A stretch of 64,000 nt of DNA from Microvirga zambiensis WSM3693 (GTDB taxonomy: Bacteria; Pseudomonadota; Alphaproteobacteria; Rhizobiales; Beijerinckiaceae), in NCBI RefSeq assembly GCF_016735695.1, contig NZ_JAERQD010000002.1, forward strand, positions 1-64,000, read 5' to 3'. The notes under the pieces are model-generated. The model did no database searches. It was not told the DNA's origin and was given only the letters and a program-made list of their open reading frames with translations. A program made the position numbers and the translations under genes. This document shows, in pieces, positions 43,242-51,747 of the stretch (the first letter of the stretch is position 1; each line of letters opens with the position of its first letter).

Positions 43242-44132
43242 TCAGGAAGACTTGGAGAAGTCTGCCAGGGCTTTGCGCAGATTGCCACCGTTTCGCTCGA
43301 GCGCGCCGCGCGCCTCCGAGGGGCTTGCACCGAGAGCGATGAGCACGGCGGTCTTCAGGTCACCGTCCGATTGGCGAATCGCTTCGACGGCGGTGGCGTC
43401 GTCGCAATCGGTGATCTGCGACACCATGATCTCGCTGCGGCGGCGCAGCTTGGCGTTCGTCGCGCGCATGTTGACCATCAGGCCGCGATAGACCCGGTCG
43501 AGGCGCACCATGATCAGGGTCGAGAGCAGGTTGAGGATGATCTTCTGCGCCGTGCCCGCCTTCATGCGGGTCGAGCCGGCGATCACCTCCTCGCCGGTAT
43601 CGGCGAGAATCGGGTGAGAGCAGGCCTCCAGAATGGGGGCCTCGGGATTGTTGGAGATGCCGATGGTCTGGGCGCCGCGGGCGCCCGCTTCCTTCAACGC
43701 GGCAATCGTGAACGGCGTCCGGCCGCTCGCCGCCACGCCGATCACCACATCGTTCGGGCCGACATTGTTGCTGCGGATCCCCGCGATGCCGTCCTCGACC
43801 GAATCCTCGGCGTTTTCCACCGCCTGCATGATCGCCCCGGTGCCGCCGGCGATCAGATAGACCACCCGATCATCGGGCCAGTTGAAGGTGGGCGGCAACT
43901 CCGTGCCGTCCTGGACGCCGATGCGGCCGGAGGTGCCGGCACCCGCATAGACGAGCCGTCCGCCCCGGCGCAGGCGACCGACCGCCTCTTCGGCCGCCGC
44001 AGCGATGGCGGGGAGCGACGGCCTGACCGCGGCCACCGCTGAGAGCTGGCCCTCATAGAAGGCGGAAAGGATGTCGAGGCTCGGCCAGGTGTCGAGGTCG
44101 TGGTAGCGGGTACTGAAATGTTCTGTCGCCAT
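43242..44132 (-). CDS. murQ: N-acetylmuramic acid 6-phosphate etherase
   Basis: 296 residues. It cleaves the lactyl ether of MurNAc-6-P to give GlcNAc-6-P and D-lactate. SIS fold with GAGTSGRIGVQDGTELPPTF, GVAASGRTPF, SNNPEAPI and STRMKAGTAQKIILN, all diagnostic for MurQ. ATG 44132 is preferred over an upstream alternative at 44183. It follows the serine hydrolase by 102 bp and precedes the GlcNAc kinase. A GACCAGT direct repeat lies just upstream. Confidence 0.95.
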   Translation of the reverse strand: MATEHFSTRYHDLDTWPSLDILSAFYEGQLSAVAAVRPSLPAIAAAAEEAVGRLRRGGRLVYAGAGTSGRIGVQDGTELPPTFNWPDDRVVYLIAGGTGAIMQAVENAEDSVEDGIAGIRSNNVGPNDVVIGVAASGRTPFTIAALKEAGARGAQTIGISNNPEAPILEACSHPILADTGEEVIAGSTRMKAGTAQKIILNLLSTLIMVRLDRVYRGLMVNMRATNAKLRRRSEIMVSQITDCDDATAVEAIRQSDGDLKTAVLIALGASPSEARGALERNGGNLRKALADFSKSS

Positions 44133-44150
44133 TGTGCCAACTTTCTTCCA

Positions 44151-44168
44151 GACCAGTATAGGACCAGT
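44151..44168. promoter_or_regulatory. Candidate operator upstream of murQ
   Basis: GACCAGT occurs at 44151-44157 and again at 44162-44168, a direct repeat with an 11-bp period (one helical turn), ending 36 bp before the murQ start codon. The same heptamer occurs in the palindrome at 55.77 kb. Confidence 0.4.
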
Positions 44169-44234
44169 TGGTGGCCACAACAATGGCCCGCACAGGCTCG
44201 GGCGGGATAAGCAACCGACTTTTTCTCGGCATCC

Positions 44235-45260
44235 TTAAAGGCGCTGATGCTTGTCGAACAACGCGATCACCTGCTCGCCCGTTGCACGGCGCAAGGGAAG
44301 GATCCCGCTATCCGTGTGCCGGCTCGGATGGACGCGGTTGGTGAGCAGCGACCAGGCAAGGCCGCGCTCGAAATCGAGCCATAAACCGGTGCCGGTGAAG
44401 CCCGTATGACCGATCGTGTCGGGAGAGCAGGAATCGCCCCCGTGCCAGCCGGGATAGAAGCCTTCGAAGCCCACAGTCCGCTTCTCCGATTCGCGCGTGC
44501 GGATCGCCTTGATGGAATCGGACGAGAGGCCGGAGCCGTCGAGCAGCGAATGGGCGTAGTCGAGCACGCCGTCGATGGTGCCGAACAGACCTGCATGGCC
44601 CGAGGCGCCGCCGAGCGCATAGGCGTTCTCGTCATGCACTTCGCCCCGGATCACGCGGCCGCGCCAGGTGTCTTTCTCCGTCGCCGCGCAGAGTGCGGGG
44701 TCGGGCCGGAACGAAAACCTGTCCGGGAGCGGCTGGTCGATCAGCTTTTGTCCGGTGATGCGCTCGATGGCGATGCCGAGCAGCATGAAGTTGATGTCGG
44801 AATAGACCGGTGGGCCCGGCTGCCACACGCGCTGCAGGATGAAGGCGCGCAGGGTCTCGGGATCCTGGCCGTAGGTGTAGAGCGGTTCGACGCCGGGCAG
44901 ATGCGTCTGATGCGCCAGGCATTGCCGGAAGGTGAGGCGCCGCTCGGCGGCGTTCATGTCGTATTGGCGCAGGTCCGGGATGACCGTGATGAGCGGATCG
45001 TCGAGCGCGATCTTGCCCGCCTCGACCAGCCGCAGGATGGCCGTGGTCGTGAAGATGACCTTGGTCAGGGACGCGAGATCGAACCATGTTTCACGGGAAA
45101 CGGTTTCGCGCTCCGGCACAAGCTGCGCATGGCCGGCCCATTGCACCGCTCGCTCGCCGCTCGCCGTGACGATTCCGAGAACCGCACCAGGAATCCTGCC
45201 GTCGCGGATGGACGCGGCGGCGGGCGCGAAGGCGCCGTCGATCAAGGCTGTCATAGACAT
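44235..45260 (-). CDS. Cytosolic serine hydrolase, class C beta-lactamase/AmiE-like
   Basis: 341 residues. Penicillin-binding-type serine hydrolase fold. The nucleophile motif SxxK is in DLASLTKV (about residues 64-67), the Tyr motif is in PPVYSDINFML, and HTGFTGTG supplies the third box. No signal peptide precedes it. In Bacillus subtilis the family member AmiE (YbbE), encoded with murQ and nagZ, removes peptides from MurNAc. The position between anmK and murQ suggests a similar MurNAc-L-alanine amidase here; that is inference. Starts at ATG 45260 or 45254, 8 bp after the anmK stop. Confidence 0.8.
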   Translation of the reverse strand: MSMTALIDGAFAPAAASIRDGRIPGAVLGIVTASGERAVQWAGHAQLVPERETVSRETWFDLASLTKVIFTTTAILRLVEAGKIALDDPLITVIPDLRQYDMNAAERRLTFRQCLAHQTHLPGVEPLYTYGQDPETLRAFILQRVWQPGPPVYSDINFMLLGIAIERITGQKLIDQPLPDRFSFRPDPALCAATEKDTWRGRVIRGEVHDENAYALGGASGHAGLFGTIDGVLDYAHSLLDGSGLSSDSIKAIRTRESEKRTVGFEGFYPGWHGGDSCSPDTIGHTGFTGTGLWLDFERGLAWSLLTNRVHPSRHTDSGILPLRRATGEQVIALFDKHQRL

Positions 45261-45268
45261 GATGGACT

Positions 45269-46366
45269 TTAAGCCGCGCGGTGCAGTTCGCCGCCGGGCA
45301 TCGGATGCGGCACGCCGGTGGTCGTCGGCAGGCTCAAGGGAAGGCCGAGCGTGGAGCGTACGGCGAGATAGCCGAAGGCCTGCGCCTCCAGGAAATCGCC
45401 GTTCCAGCCGACAGCCTCGACCGGTTCGACGGCGACACTCAGCTCCTCGTGCAGGCGCTTCATGAAATGCGCATTGCGGCGCCCGCCGCCGGTGACGAGC
45501 CAGCGCTGCGGCGCGCGCGGAACGTGGCGCAGGGCGGCAATGACGGACTGGATCGTGAACTCTGCCAGGGTCGCAGCGCCGTCCGCATCGGAGAGCGCCT
45601 CGGCGCCCTTGGCGCGGGCGTGGAAATCCTGGCGGTCAAGGGATTTCGGCGCGGGGCGGTCGAAATACGGGTTGGTCATGAACCCTGCTACGAGCGCCGC
45701 ATCGGCCTTGCCGGAAGCGGCGAGCTGCCCGTTCTCGTCGAAGCTCAGGCCCCTGCGGCGCAGGACGAAATCGTCGAGGAGGGCGCTCGCGGGTCCGGTG
45801 TCGAAGGCGATCACGGTGTCGCCGTCGATATAGGTGACGTTCCCGACACCGCCGAGATTGAGGATCATGACCGGCTGCGTGAGCTTGCTCGCCAAAGCGC
45901 GGTGATAGAGCGGCACGAACGGCGCGCCTTCGCCGCCCGAGGCCACGTCCGCATGGCGGAAGCGATACACGGTGTCGATGCCAAGCGCCTCCGCCACCTT
46001 TTCGCCTAGGCCGAGCTGGCGCGTGAAGCGCACCTCCGGCCGATGATAGACCGTCTGGCCGTGGAAGCCGACGAGGCTCACGTCCCCGGCCGCAATCCCG
46101 GCCCCCGTCATGAAGCGGCGGATGGCGTCGATATGCGCTTCCGTTACCTGCCGCTCGAGGTCCTCCAGCGGCTCGCTCTGCGCCCGCGCCGGCTCGGCGA
46201 TCAGGGCTTGAAGCGTTTTCCGCAAGCCCTCGGGATAGGAGAAGGTCTGACCCGGTCCGGGCTTCACCACGGTGTCGCCGTCGGTCTCGACGATGGAGAC
46301 GTCGATGCCGTCCATGGATGTGCCGCTGATCGCGCCGATGGCTTTGACGATGGGGCGTTGCGACAT
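45269..46366 (-). CDS. anmK: Anhydro-N-acetylmuramic acid kinase
   Basis: 365 residues. It opens the 1,6-anhydro ring and phosphorylates anhMurNAc to MurNAc-6-P, the MurQ substrate. Motifs are AIGAISGTSMDGIDVSI, FHGQTVYHRPEVRF, LNLGGVGNVTYIDG, AFDTGPASALLDDF and VTGGGRRNAHFM. ATG 46366 is chosen because the family N-terminus begins there; ATGs further upstream are in the divergent promoter. First gene of the minus-strand salvage operon. Confidence 0.95.
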   Translation of the reverse strand: MSQRPIVKAIGAISGTSMDGIDVSIVETDGDTVVKPGPGQTFSYPEGLRKTLQALIAEPARAQSEPLEDLERQVTEAHIDAIRRFMTGAGIAAGDVSLVGFHGQTVYHRPEVRFTRQLGLGEKVAEALGIDTVYRFRHADVASGGEGAPFVPLYHRALASKLTQPVMILNLGGVGNVTYIDGDTVIAFDTGPASALLDDFVLRRRGLSFDENGQLAASGKADAALVAGFMTNPYFDRPAPKSLDRQDFHARAKGAEALSDADGAATLAEFTIQSVIAALRHVPRAPQRWLVTGGGRRNAHFMKRLHEELSVAVEPVEAVGWNGDFLEAQAFGYLAVRSTLGLPLSLPTTTGVPHPMPGGELHRAA

Positions 46367-46420
46367 CGTTCTCTCCGGTCCTCTCTGGTTCGGCGCCGAC
46401 CATAGCATATGCCGCGATCC

Positions 46421-46458
46421 GGTCCAGAGTGGTATGATATTGGACCATGACAGGTCCA
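46421..46458. promoter_or_regulatory. Candidate operator in the anmK/binding-protein divergent promoter
   Basis: TGGACC (46441-46446) and GGTCCA (46453-46458) form a perfect 6+6 palindrome with a 6-base spacer. A further GGTCCA is at 46421. It sits in the 143-bp gap between anmK and the ABC binding protein, so one regulator bound here could control both. The GGACC core recalls the murQ and 55.77-kb sites. Confidence 0.45.
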
Positions 46459-46509
46459 CGGCGATAGCCTATAAATCCCCTGCGGCTTCCAAGGGAGAGA
46501 TAAAAGACA

Positions 46510-48009
46510 ATGGTCAGGTCAGCACTGCGCACCGCTCTCGGTGCAGGTTTCATGGCGGCAATGATGGCCTCAGCCTCGGCTCAGGTTCTCGAGATCGGGG
46601 TGGACAACGGCCCCACGGGCCTCGACCCGCACCTCATCACCGCCTTTCCGAGCTTCATGGTGGTGAACGGCAATATCTACGAGGGCCTCACCGCCATCGA
46701 CAAGGACCTGAAGACCGTTCCCGGCCTCGCCGAATCCTGGACCGTTTCGCCGGACGGCAAGACCTATACCTTCAAGCTGCGCCAGGGCGTGAAATTCCAC
46801 GACGGCTCCGCCATGGAAGCGGAGGACGTGGTCGCCACGGTCAAGCGCCTGCTGAGCAAGGACATCGCGTCGCCCCTCGCCAGCCGCCTCTCGGCGGTCG
46901 ACAGCGCCAACGCGGTCGATGCCACGACCGTCGAGCTGAAGCTCAAGGAGCCGTCCGCCGCGCTCCTGAGCTCGCTTGCCACCATCGCCATCGTGCCGAG
47001 CGCCATGGAGACGAACAAGGACGCTCTGCAGAAGGCGCCGGTCGGCACGGGTCCCTACAAATTCCAGGAATGGCAGCCGAACGGCTTCATTCTCCTGACC
47101 AAGAACGAGGCCTATTGGGACAAGGGCATGCCGAAGCTCGCAGGCCTCAAGTTCAACATCGTGCCTGAATCGGCGACCCGTCAGGTGGGCCTGAGCAACG
47201 GCCAATATGCGCTTCTGCCCAATATCGATGCGGCGACCGCGCTGCAGCTCAAGGGCAAGCCGAACGTGAAGCTGTCCGAGACCATGGATCTCGCCTACAC
47301 GCTGATCGGCATGAACACGTCGAAGCCGCCTTTCGACAATCCGAAGGTGCGCGAGGCGGTGAACTACGCCATCAACCGCCAGGAGATCGTCGATGCGGCG
47401 CTCTTCGGTGCGGGCGTGCCCGGCGGCCCGCTCTCGCCGGCCCTGAAATCCTGGGCGCTCAACGTGAACCAGTTCGCCTGCTACAAGCCCGATCCGGCGA
47501 AGGCCCAGGCGCTCCTGAAGGAAGCGGGCGTCGCGACGCCGGTCGCCGTGTCGATGAAGGTCCTGCCGCGCCAGGACATCAAGGACATCGCCCAGGTGGT
47601 GCAGGAGCAACTCAACAAGGCCGGCTTCAAGGTCGAGCTGGTCAACCAGGAGCAGGGCCAGTTCATCCAGGATTGGCGCAACAGCAACTTCGACATGTTC
47701 GCTTCGATCAATGCCGGCCAGCCCGATCCGGACGACTACTTCTATCGCACGTTCCGCACGGGCGGATCGACCAACGTGTTCAAGTATTCGGATGCGGAGA
47801 TCGACGGCCTGCTCGATCAGGCCCGGACCTTGGCGGATCAGGCTGCGCGCAAGACCGCCTACGACAAGGTGCAGCAGAAGCTCGCCTGCTCGGGCCCGAT
47901 CGCGCACCTGACCTACGGCACACTGTTCTCGGCCATGAACAGCAAGCTGCAGGGCTTCGACACGATGCCGAACCGCTCGCTGCTGATGCTGCGCAACGCG
48001 TCCTACTGA
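46510..48009 (+). CDS. Peptide-type ABC transporter substrate-binding protein (family 5)
   Basis: 499 residues. A signal peptide (about 1-24, ending SASAQ) exports it to the periplasm. The family-5 fold shows LAESWTVSPDGKTYTFKLRQ, FHDGSAMEAEDVVATVKRLL, APVGTGPYKFQEWQPNG and the late DPDDYFYRTF. Such proteins bind peptides, opines or, in YepA and MppA relatives, murein peptides. Divergence from anmK and the flanking murQ and kinase genes point to a muropeptide or anhydro-disaccharide ligand; that is inference. A strong terminator separates it from its permeases. Confidence 0.88.
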   Translation: MVRSALRTALGAGFMAAMMASASAQVLEIGVDNGPTGLDPHLITAFPSFMVVNGNIYEGLTAIDKDLKTVPGLAESWTVSPDGKTYTFKLRQGVKFHDGSAMEAEDVVATVKRLLSKDIASPLASRLSAVDSANAVDATTVELKLKEPSAALLSSLATIAIVPSAMETNKDALQKAPVGTGPYKFQEWQPNGFILLTKNEAYWDKGMPKLAGLKFNIVPESATRQVGLSNGQYALLPNIDAATALQLKGKPNVKLSETMDLAYTLIGMNTSKPPFDNPKVREAVNYAINRQEIVDAALFGAGVPGGPLSPALKSWALNVNQFACYKPDPAKAQALLKEAGVATPVAVSMKVLPRQDIKDIAQVVQEQLNKAGFKVELVNQEQGQFIQDWRNSNFDMFASINAGQPDPDDYFYRTFRTGGSTNVFKYSDAEIDGLLDQARTLADQAARKTAYDKVQQKLACSGPIAHLTYGTLFSAMNSKLQGFDTMPNRSLLMLRNASY

Positions 48010-48020
48010 TTCCGAATCTC

Positions 48021-48060
48021 GCCCCGGCGCTGCATTCATGCGGTGCCGGGGCTTTTCTTT
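48021..48060 (+). terminator. Rho-independent terminator between binding protein and permeases
   Basis: GCCCCGGC (48021-48028) pairs with GCCGGGGC (48045-48052), with an inner GCAT/ATGC stem, followed by TTTTCTTT. Partial read-through would give more binding protein than permease. Confidence 0.85.
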
Positions 48061-48073
48061 AAGAGCGATTTTT

Positions 48074-49021
48074 ATGAACCGCGTCCTCATCGCACGCCTC
48101 ATCGATCTCGTCATCGTCCTCTTCGGCGTGTCGGTCATCGTGTTCCTGATGATCCGGATGATCCCCGGCGATGCGGTGGCGATCATGCTGGGGGCGAATA
48201 CCGAGATCACGCCGGAGCGCATGGCGGAGCTCAACCGCCGCGTCGGTCTCGACCGTCCCATCGTCGAGCAATATCTGCTCTGGGCCGGAAATGCGCTGCG
48301 CGGCGATTTCGGCACCTCGCTCTGGACCGGCCGTCCCGTCTCGAGCGAAATCCTCCTGCATCTGTGGCCGACGCTGGAGCTCACTTTCCTCGCGCTCCTC
48401 ATCGGTGCGGTTCTCGCGGTGCCTGTCGGCTGCTTGATGGCGCAGACCCGCGGCGGCGCGGCCGACGTCGCCATGCGCGTGACGGCGATCGCCGGCCTGA
48501 CGATCCCCTCCTTCTGGCTCGGGATCGTGCTGATTCTGCTGCTCTCGAGTTGGGCGCCCGGCTTCGCTTCGCTCGGCTATGTGCCGTTCTCGGAAGACCC
48601 CATCGGCAATCTGCAGCGCATGATGCTGCCCGCCTTCGCGCTGGCGCTGCCGATCCTCGCCAATCTCTCGCGCCTCGTGCGTTCGGCCATGCTCGATGCG
48701 TTGGGCCAGGACTACGTCCGCACCGCCCGCGCCAAGGGCCTTGCCGAGCGCAAGGTCGTCTACAAGCACGCCCTGCGCAATGCGCTGATCCCGTTCCTCA
48801 CCAGCGTCGGCATCATGACCGGTTATCTCCTCGGCGGCGCCATCGTGGTGGAGCAGGTATTCGCCATCCCGGGTCTCGGCCGCCTGATCCTCGGCGCCAT
48901 CGCCGAGCGCAATTATCCGCTGATCCAGGCCACCATCCTCGTGGTGACGGCTGGCTTCGTTTTCGTGAACTTTCTCGTCGACTTTCTCTACATCGTCGTC
49001 GACCCCCGTGTGAGAGCCTAA
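48074..49021 (+). CDS. ABC transporter permease, DppB type
   Basis: 315 residues. About six membrane helices. The N-terminal RLIDLVIVLFGVSVIVFLMI and IRMIPGDAVAIMLG are DppB-like. The EAA loop is RTARAKGLAERKVVYKHALR, and the C-terminus is FVNFLVDFLYIVVDPRVR. The start is ATG 48074, 14 bp after the terminator T-run. The DppC-type partner follows 4 bp later. No ATPase gene follows. Confidence 0.92.
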   Translation: MNRVLIARLIDLVIVLFGVSVIVFLMIRMIPGDAVAIMLGANTEITPERMAELNRRVGLDRPIVEQYLLWAGNALRGDFGTSLWTGRPVSSEILLHLWPTLELTFLALLIGAVLAVPVGCLMAQTRGGAADVAMRVTAIAGLTIPSFWLGIVLILLLSSWAPGFASLGYVPFSEDPIGNLQRMMLPAFALALPILANLSRLVRSAMLDALGQDYVRTARAKGLAERKVVYKHALRNALIPFLTSVGIMTGYLLGGAIVVEQVFAIPGLGRLILGAIAERNYPLIQATILVVTAGFVFVNFLVDFLYIVVDPRVRA

Positions 49022-49025
49022 AGCC

Positions 49026-49850
49026 GTGTCGCGTCTGGCCAAGAACAAGCTTCTCGCCTTCGCCGTCATCCTGGTGGCGATCCAGATCATCCTCGCCGTC
49101 GGCGCGCCTTTGTTCGCGCCCTACGATCCCATGGCGCAGAGCGTCGCAAGACGCCTGCGCGCGCCGTCCGAGCTGAACTGGTTCGGCACCGATCAGCTCG
49201 GCCGCGATGTGCTGACCCGTATTCTCTACGGCTATCGCACCTCGCTCATCGCCTGCCTGCTCGCAGTCGGCGTGGCACTTCTCGCCGGCGGGACGCTCGG
49301 CCTCGTCGCCGCCTATTACCGCGGCTGGCCCGACCGCATCATCATGCGTTTCATGGATGTGCTGTTCGCCTTCCCGGTCATGCTGCTCGCCATCGGCATC
49401 ATCGCGGTGCTGGGCCCGCATACCTACAGCGCCGCCGCCGCCATCGCAGTGGTGTATACGCCGATCTTCGCGCGTCTCCTGCGCGGTCCTGCGCTGGTTC
49501 TGTGCGAGAGCGAGTACGTGGCAGGCGCCAGGGCCATCGGTGCATCGGACGCGCGCATCATCTTCCTGCACATCCTGCCCAACCTCGCCTCCGTCATCCT
49601 GGTGCAGACGAGCCTGCTGCTCTCCGCCGCGATTCTCGTCGAAGCCTCGCTCTCCTTCCTCGGCCTCGGCACGCAGCCTCCGACGCCGTCGCTCGGCCTG
49701 ATGTTGTCGGAAGGCCGCAACTTCCTCCTGCTCTCGCCCTGGAGCGCGATCTTCGCTGGCTTCGCCATCCTCTTTTTGTCCTTCGGCTTCAATCTTCTCG
49801 GCGATGCCCTGCGCGACACCCTCGACCCGCGCCTGCGGGGACAGCCGTGA
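49026..49850 (+). CDS. ABC transporter permease, DppC type
   Basis: 274 residues. The permease domain has FGTDQLGRDVLTRILYGYRT, DVLFAFPVMLLAIGI and the EAA loop GARAIGASDARIIFLHILP. It ends LGDALRDTLDPRLRG. The start is GTG 49026, close behind the first permease. Its stop overlaps the GNAT start (GTGA), so the GNAT is translationally coupled. The expected DppD/DppF ATPases are missing from this operon and from the rest of the window. Confidence 0.92.
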   Translation: MSRLAKNKLLAFAVILVAIQIILAVGAPLFAPYDPMAQSVARRLRAPSELNWFGTDQLGRDVLTRILYGYRTSLIACLLAVGVALLAGGTLGLVAAYYRGWPDRIIMRFMDVLFAFPVMLLAIGIIAVLGPHTYSAAAAIAVVYTPIFARLLRGPALVLCESEYVAGARAIGASDARIIFLHILPNLASVILVQTSLLLSAAILVEASLSFLGLGTQPPTPSLGLMLSEGRNFLLLSPWSAIFAGFAILFLSFGFNLLGDALRDTLDPRLRGQP

Positions 49851-50284
49851 TCGTGCGGCCCGCGCGGTTCGAGGACATTCCGACACTCGCCGCGATTGCC
49901 GAGCGCTCCTACCGCGCCGCCTTTGCGGGCATCCTGGAAGAGGAAGTGCTCACCGGCCGGGACGCTGCCTTCTTCTCCGAGCGCTTCGCATCGTCCTGGG
50001 AACGCATGCTGGTCGCCCTCGAGAACGATGCGCAGATCGGTTTCCTGCTCATGACGGACGGGCATATCGACATGCTGTTCATGGACCCCGATGCCGGCGG
50101 CAAGGGCGTCGGCGCGCGTCTCCTGGCAGAGGCGGAAGCGCGCGGTGCGAAAAGCCTCGAATGCTTTCGCGACAACCACGGCGCCCGCCGCTTCTACGAG
50201 CGCTACGGCTGGCGGGTGAAGCGGGAATACGCGCGGGAGTTTGCCGGAAGGGGCCGCAGCTTCGTGTTCTACGAGAAGGGGTGA
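49847..50284 (+). CDS. GNAT-family N-acetyltransferase coupled to the peptide-type permeases
   Basis: 145 residues. The acetyl-CoA-binding loop is GGKGVGARLLAEAEARG (Q/RxxGxG/A-like), and the C-terminal SLECFRDNHGARRFYERYGW is the standard GNAT motif B. GTG 49847 overlaps the permease stop by 4 bases; a second GTG lies at 49853. The substrate is unknown. Coupling to a putative muropeptide importer could mean acetylation of an imported amino sugar or peptide amine, for example GlcN residues; that is inference. Confidence 0.85.
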   Translation: MIVRPARFEDIPTLAAIAERSYRAAFAGILEEEVLTGRDAAFFSERFASSWERMLVALENDAQIGFLLMTDGHIDMLFMDPDAGGKGVGARLLAEAEARGAKSLECFRDNHGARRFYERYGWRVKREYAREFAGRGRSFVFYEKG

Positions 50285-50640
50285 TCTGTCTCACCCCCTC
50301 ACGTCATCACCGGCCTTGTGCCGGTGATCTCGACGAAGAAGAGCGCCGCGCTTCAAACAATCGGGATGGCCGGGACAGGCCCGGCCATGACACCCACGCC
50401 GTCATCCCCGTCCCCGGACTTGATCCGGGGATCATCCCGGGGACCCACGTTTTTGCCCCGCTGTGTTTCCCAAGGCGTGGGTGGCCGCAACAAGTGCGGC
50501 CATGACGCGGGAGGGTGTCATCCCCGGCGGCCGCAGGCCGGGAAGGGGATCCACGATCAGGCACGGCGCTGTGGATTCCCTTCCCATCCGATGGCTGCGC
50601 CATCTCCTGCCGGGAATGACATTGCTTTTGTCGTGCGCCC
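50285..50640. repeat. Tandem cluster of intergenic palindromes
   Basis: About six REP-like hairpins lie in a row. They include ATCACCGGC/GCCGGTGAT, GGCCGGGACAGGCCCGGCC, CCCCGGACTTGATCCGGGG and GGCCGCAACAAGTGCGGCC. They alternate with GTCAT-CCC type ends. The elements are of the widespread alphaproteobacterial sort, and no gene is supported in this 374-bp gap between convergent operons. Confidence 0.75.
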
Positions 50641-50658
50641 TTGACACGGTGGAGTCCT

Positions 50659-51726
50659 TCAGAGCGAAACGACCCGCCCGGTCCGCACCGCCTCGTCGGC
50701 GGCGAGCACGATGCGAAGAGACCGAACCGCATCGTTCATGTGATCCGTCAGATCAAGATCCTCCTGGATCGCGCGCAGGAGGAATCGCTGCTCGCGCTCG
50801 CAAAGGGCGTCGTGGTCGGGCTCGTCGGTGGTGCCGATGCGCTCGTCCGCCTTCGCGAAGCTGCCGTCCTCTTTCAGCGCCGCGTGATGCAGCAGGATCT
50901 GGTTGGTCTTGGTATGGGCGTTGATGTCGTCGGAGCGGATGTCGCCAGCGGTCTCGGCCATGACGATGCTCACGCTGCCCTTCGGGCCGATCACGTCTTT
51001 TACGAAATACGCCGTCTCGCTCATCATCGGCCCCCAGCCGGCCTCGTACCAGCCGACGGACCCGTCATCGAAACTGACGTGGAGATGGCCGTAATTATAC
51101 ATGCCTTCCGGCATATCCTCGGTCAGGCGCGTGCCGACGCCGTGCACCTGCACCGGATTGGCCTTGGTGATCTGGCACATCACGTCGACATAATGCACGC
51201 CGCAATCGACGATGGGGGAGAGGGATTGCAGCAGGCGCTTGTGCGCCTCCCAGGCCGCGCCGCTCGATTGCTGATTGAGGTTCATGCGGAAGACATGAGG
51301 TGAGCCCAGCGTCCGCGCGATTTCGATGAACTTGATCCAGGACGGATGGTGGCGAAGGATGTAGCCGATGACGAGCTTGCGTCCGGTGCGGATCGCCGTA
51401 TCGATCACGCGCTCGGCATCCGTCACCGTATCGGCGAGCGGCTTCTCGACGAAGACATGCGCGCCCGCTTCCATGGCACGGATCGCGTAAGGGGCATGCG
51501 TGTCCGACCAGGTGTTGATGGAAACGACGTCCGGCTTCGTCGCGGCAAGAGCCTCATCGAAATCGGTAAATCGCGGCGCGTCCTGCAGCGTTGCGGGCAG
51601 TTCCATACTCTCGATGCTGCGCGTGCAGAGCCCCGCGATCTCGTATCCGTCGATCCGGCTATAGGCGAGGGCGTGGGACAGGCCCATATTGCCGAGCCCG
51701 ACCACGAGAACCCTTTGCGCGCTCAT
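50659..51726 (-). CDS. Gfo/Idh/MocA-family oxidoreductase
   Basis: 355 residues. An N-terminal Rossmann fold (VLVVGLGNMGLSHALAYSRI) binds NAD(P). The EKP motif is in HVFVEKPLADT, and SPIVDCGVHYVDVMCQITKA supplies the catalytic His/Asp region. It presumably oxidises or epimerises a sugar derivative. It is the last gene of the nag operon, 21 bp after nagA. It may handle an intermediate of MurNAc/GlcNAc or of a related uronate, which cannot be determined. The start is ATG 51726. Confidence 0.88.
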   Translation of the reverse strand: MSAQRVLVVGLGNMGLSHALAYSRIDGYEIAGLCTRSIESMELPATLQDAPRFTDFDEALAATKPDVVSINTWSDTHAPYAIRAMEAGAHVFVEKPLADTVTDAERVIDTAIRTGRKLVIGYILRHHPSWIKFIEIARTLGSPHVFRMNLNQQSSGAAWEAHKRLLQSLSPIVDCGVHYVDVMCQITKANPVQVHGVGTRLTEDMPEGMYNYGHLHVSFDDGSVGWYEAGWGPMMSETAYFVKDVIGPKGSVSIVMAETAGDIRSDDINAHTKTNQILLHHAALKEDGSFAKADERIGTTDEPDHDALCEREQRFLLRAIQEDLDLTDHMNDAVRSLRIVLAADEAVRTGRVVSL

Positions 51727-51747
51727 CGAACGATCTCCGCTCAGTCG

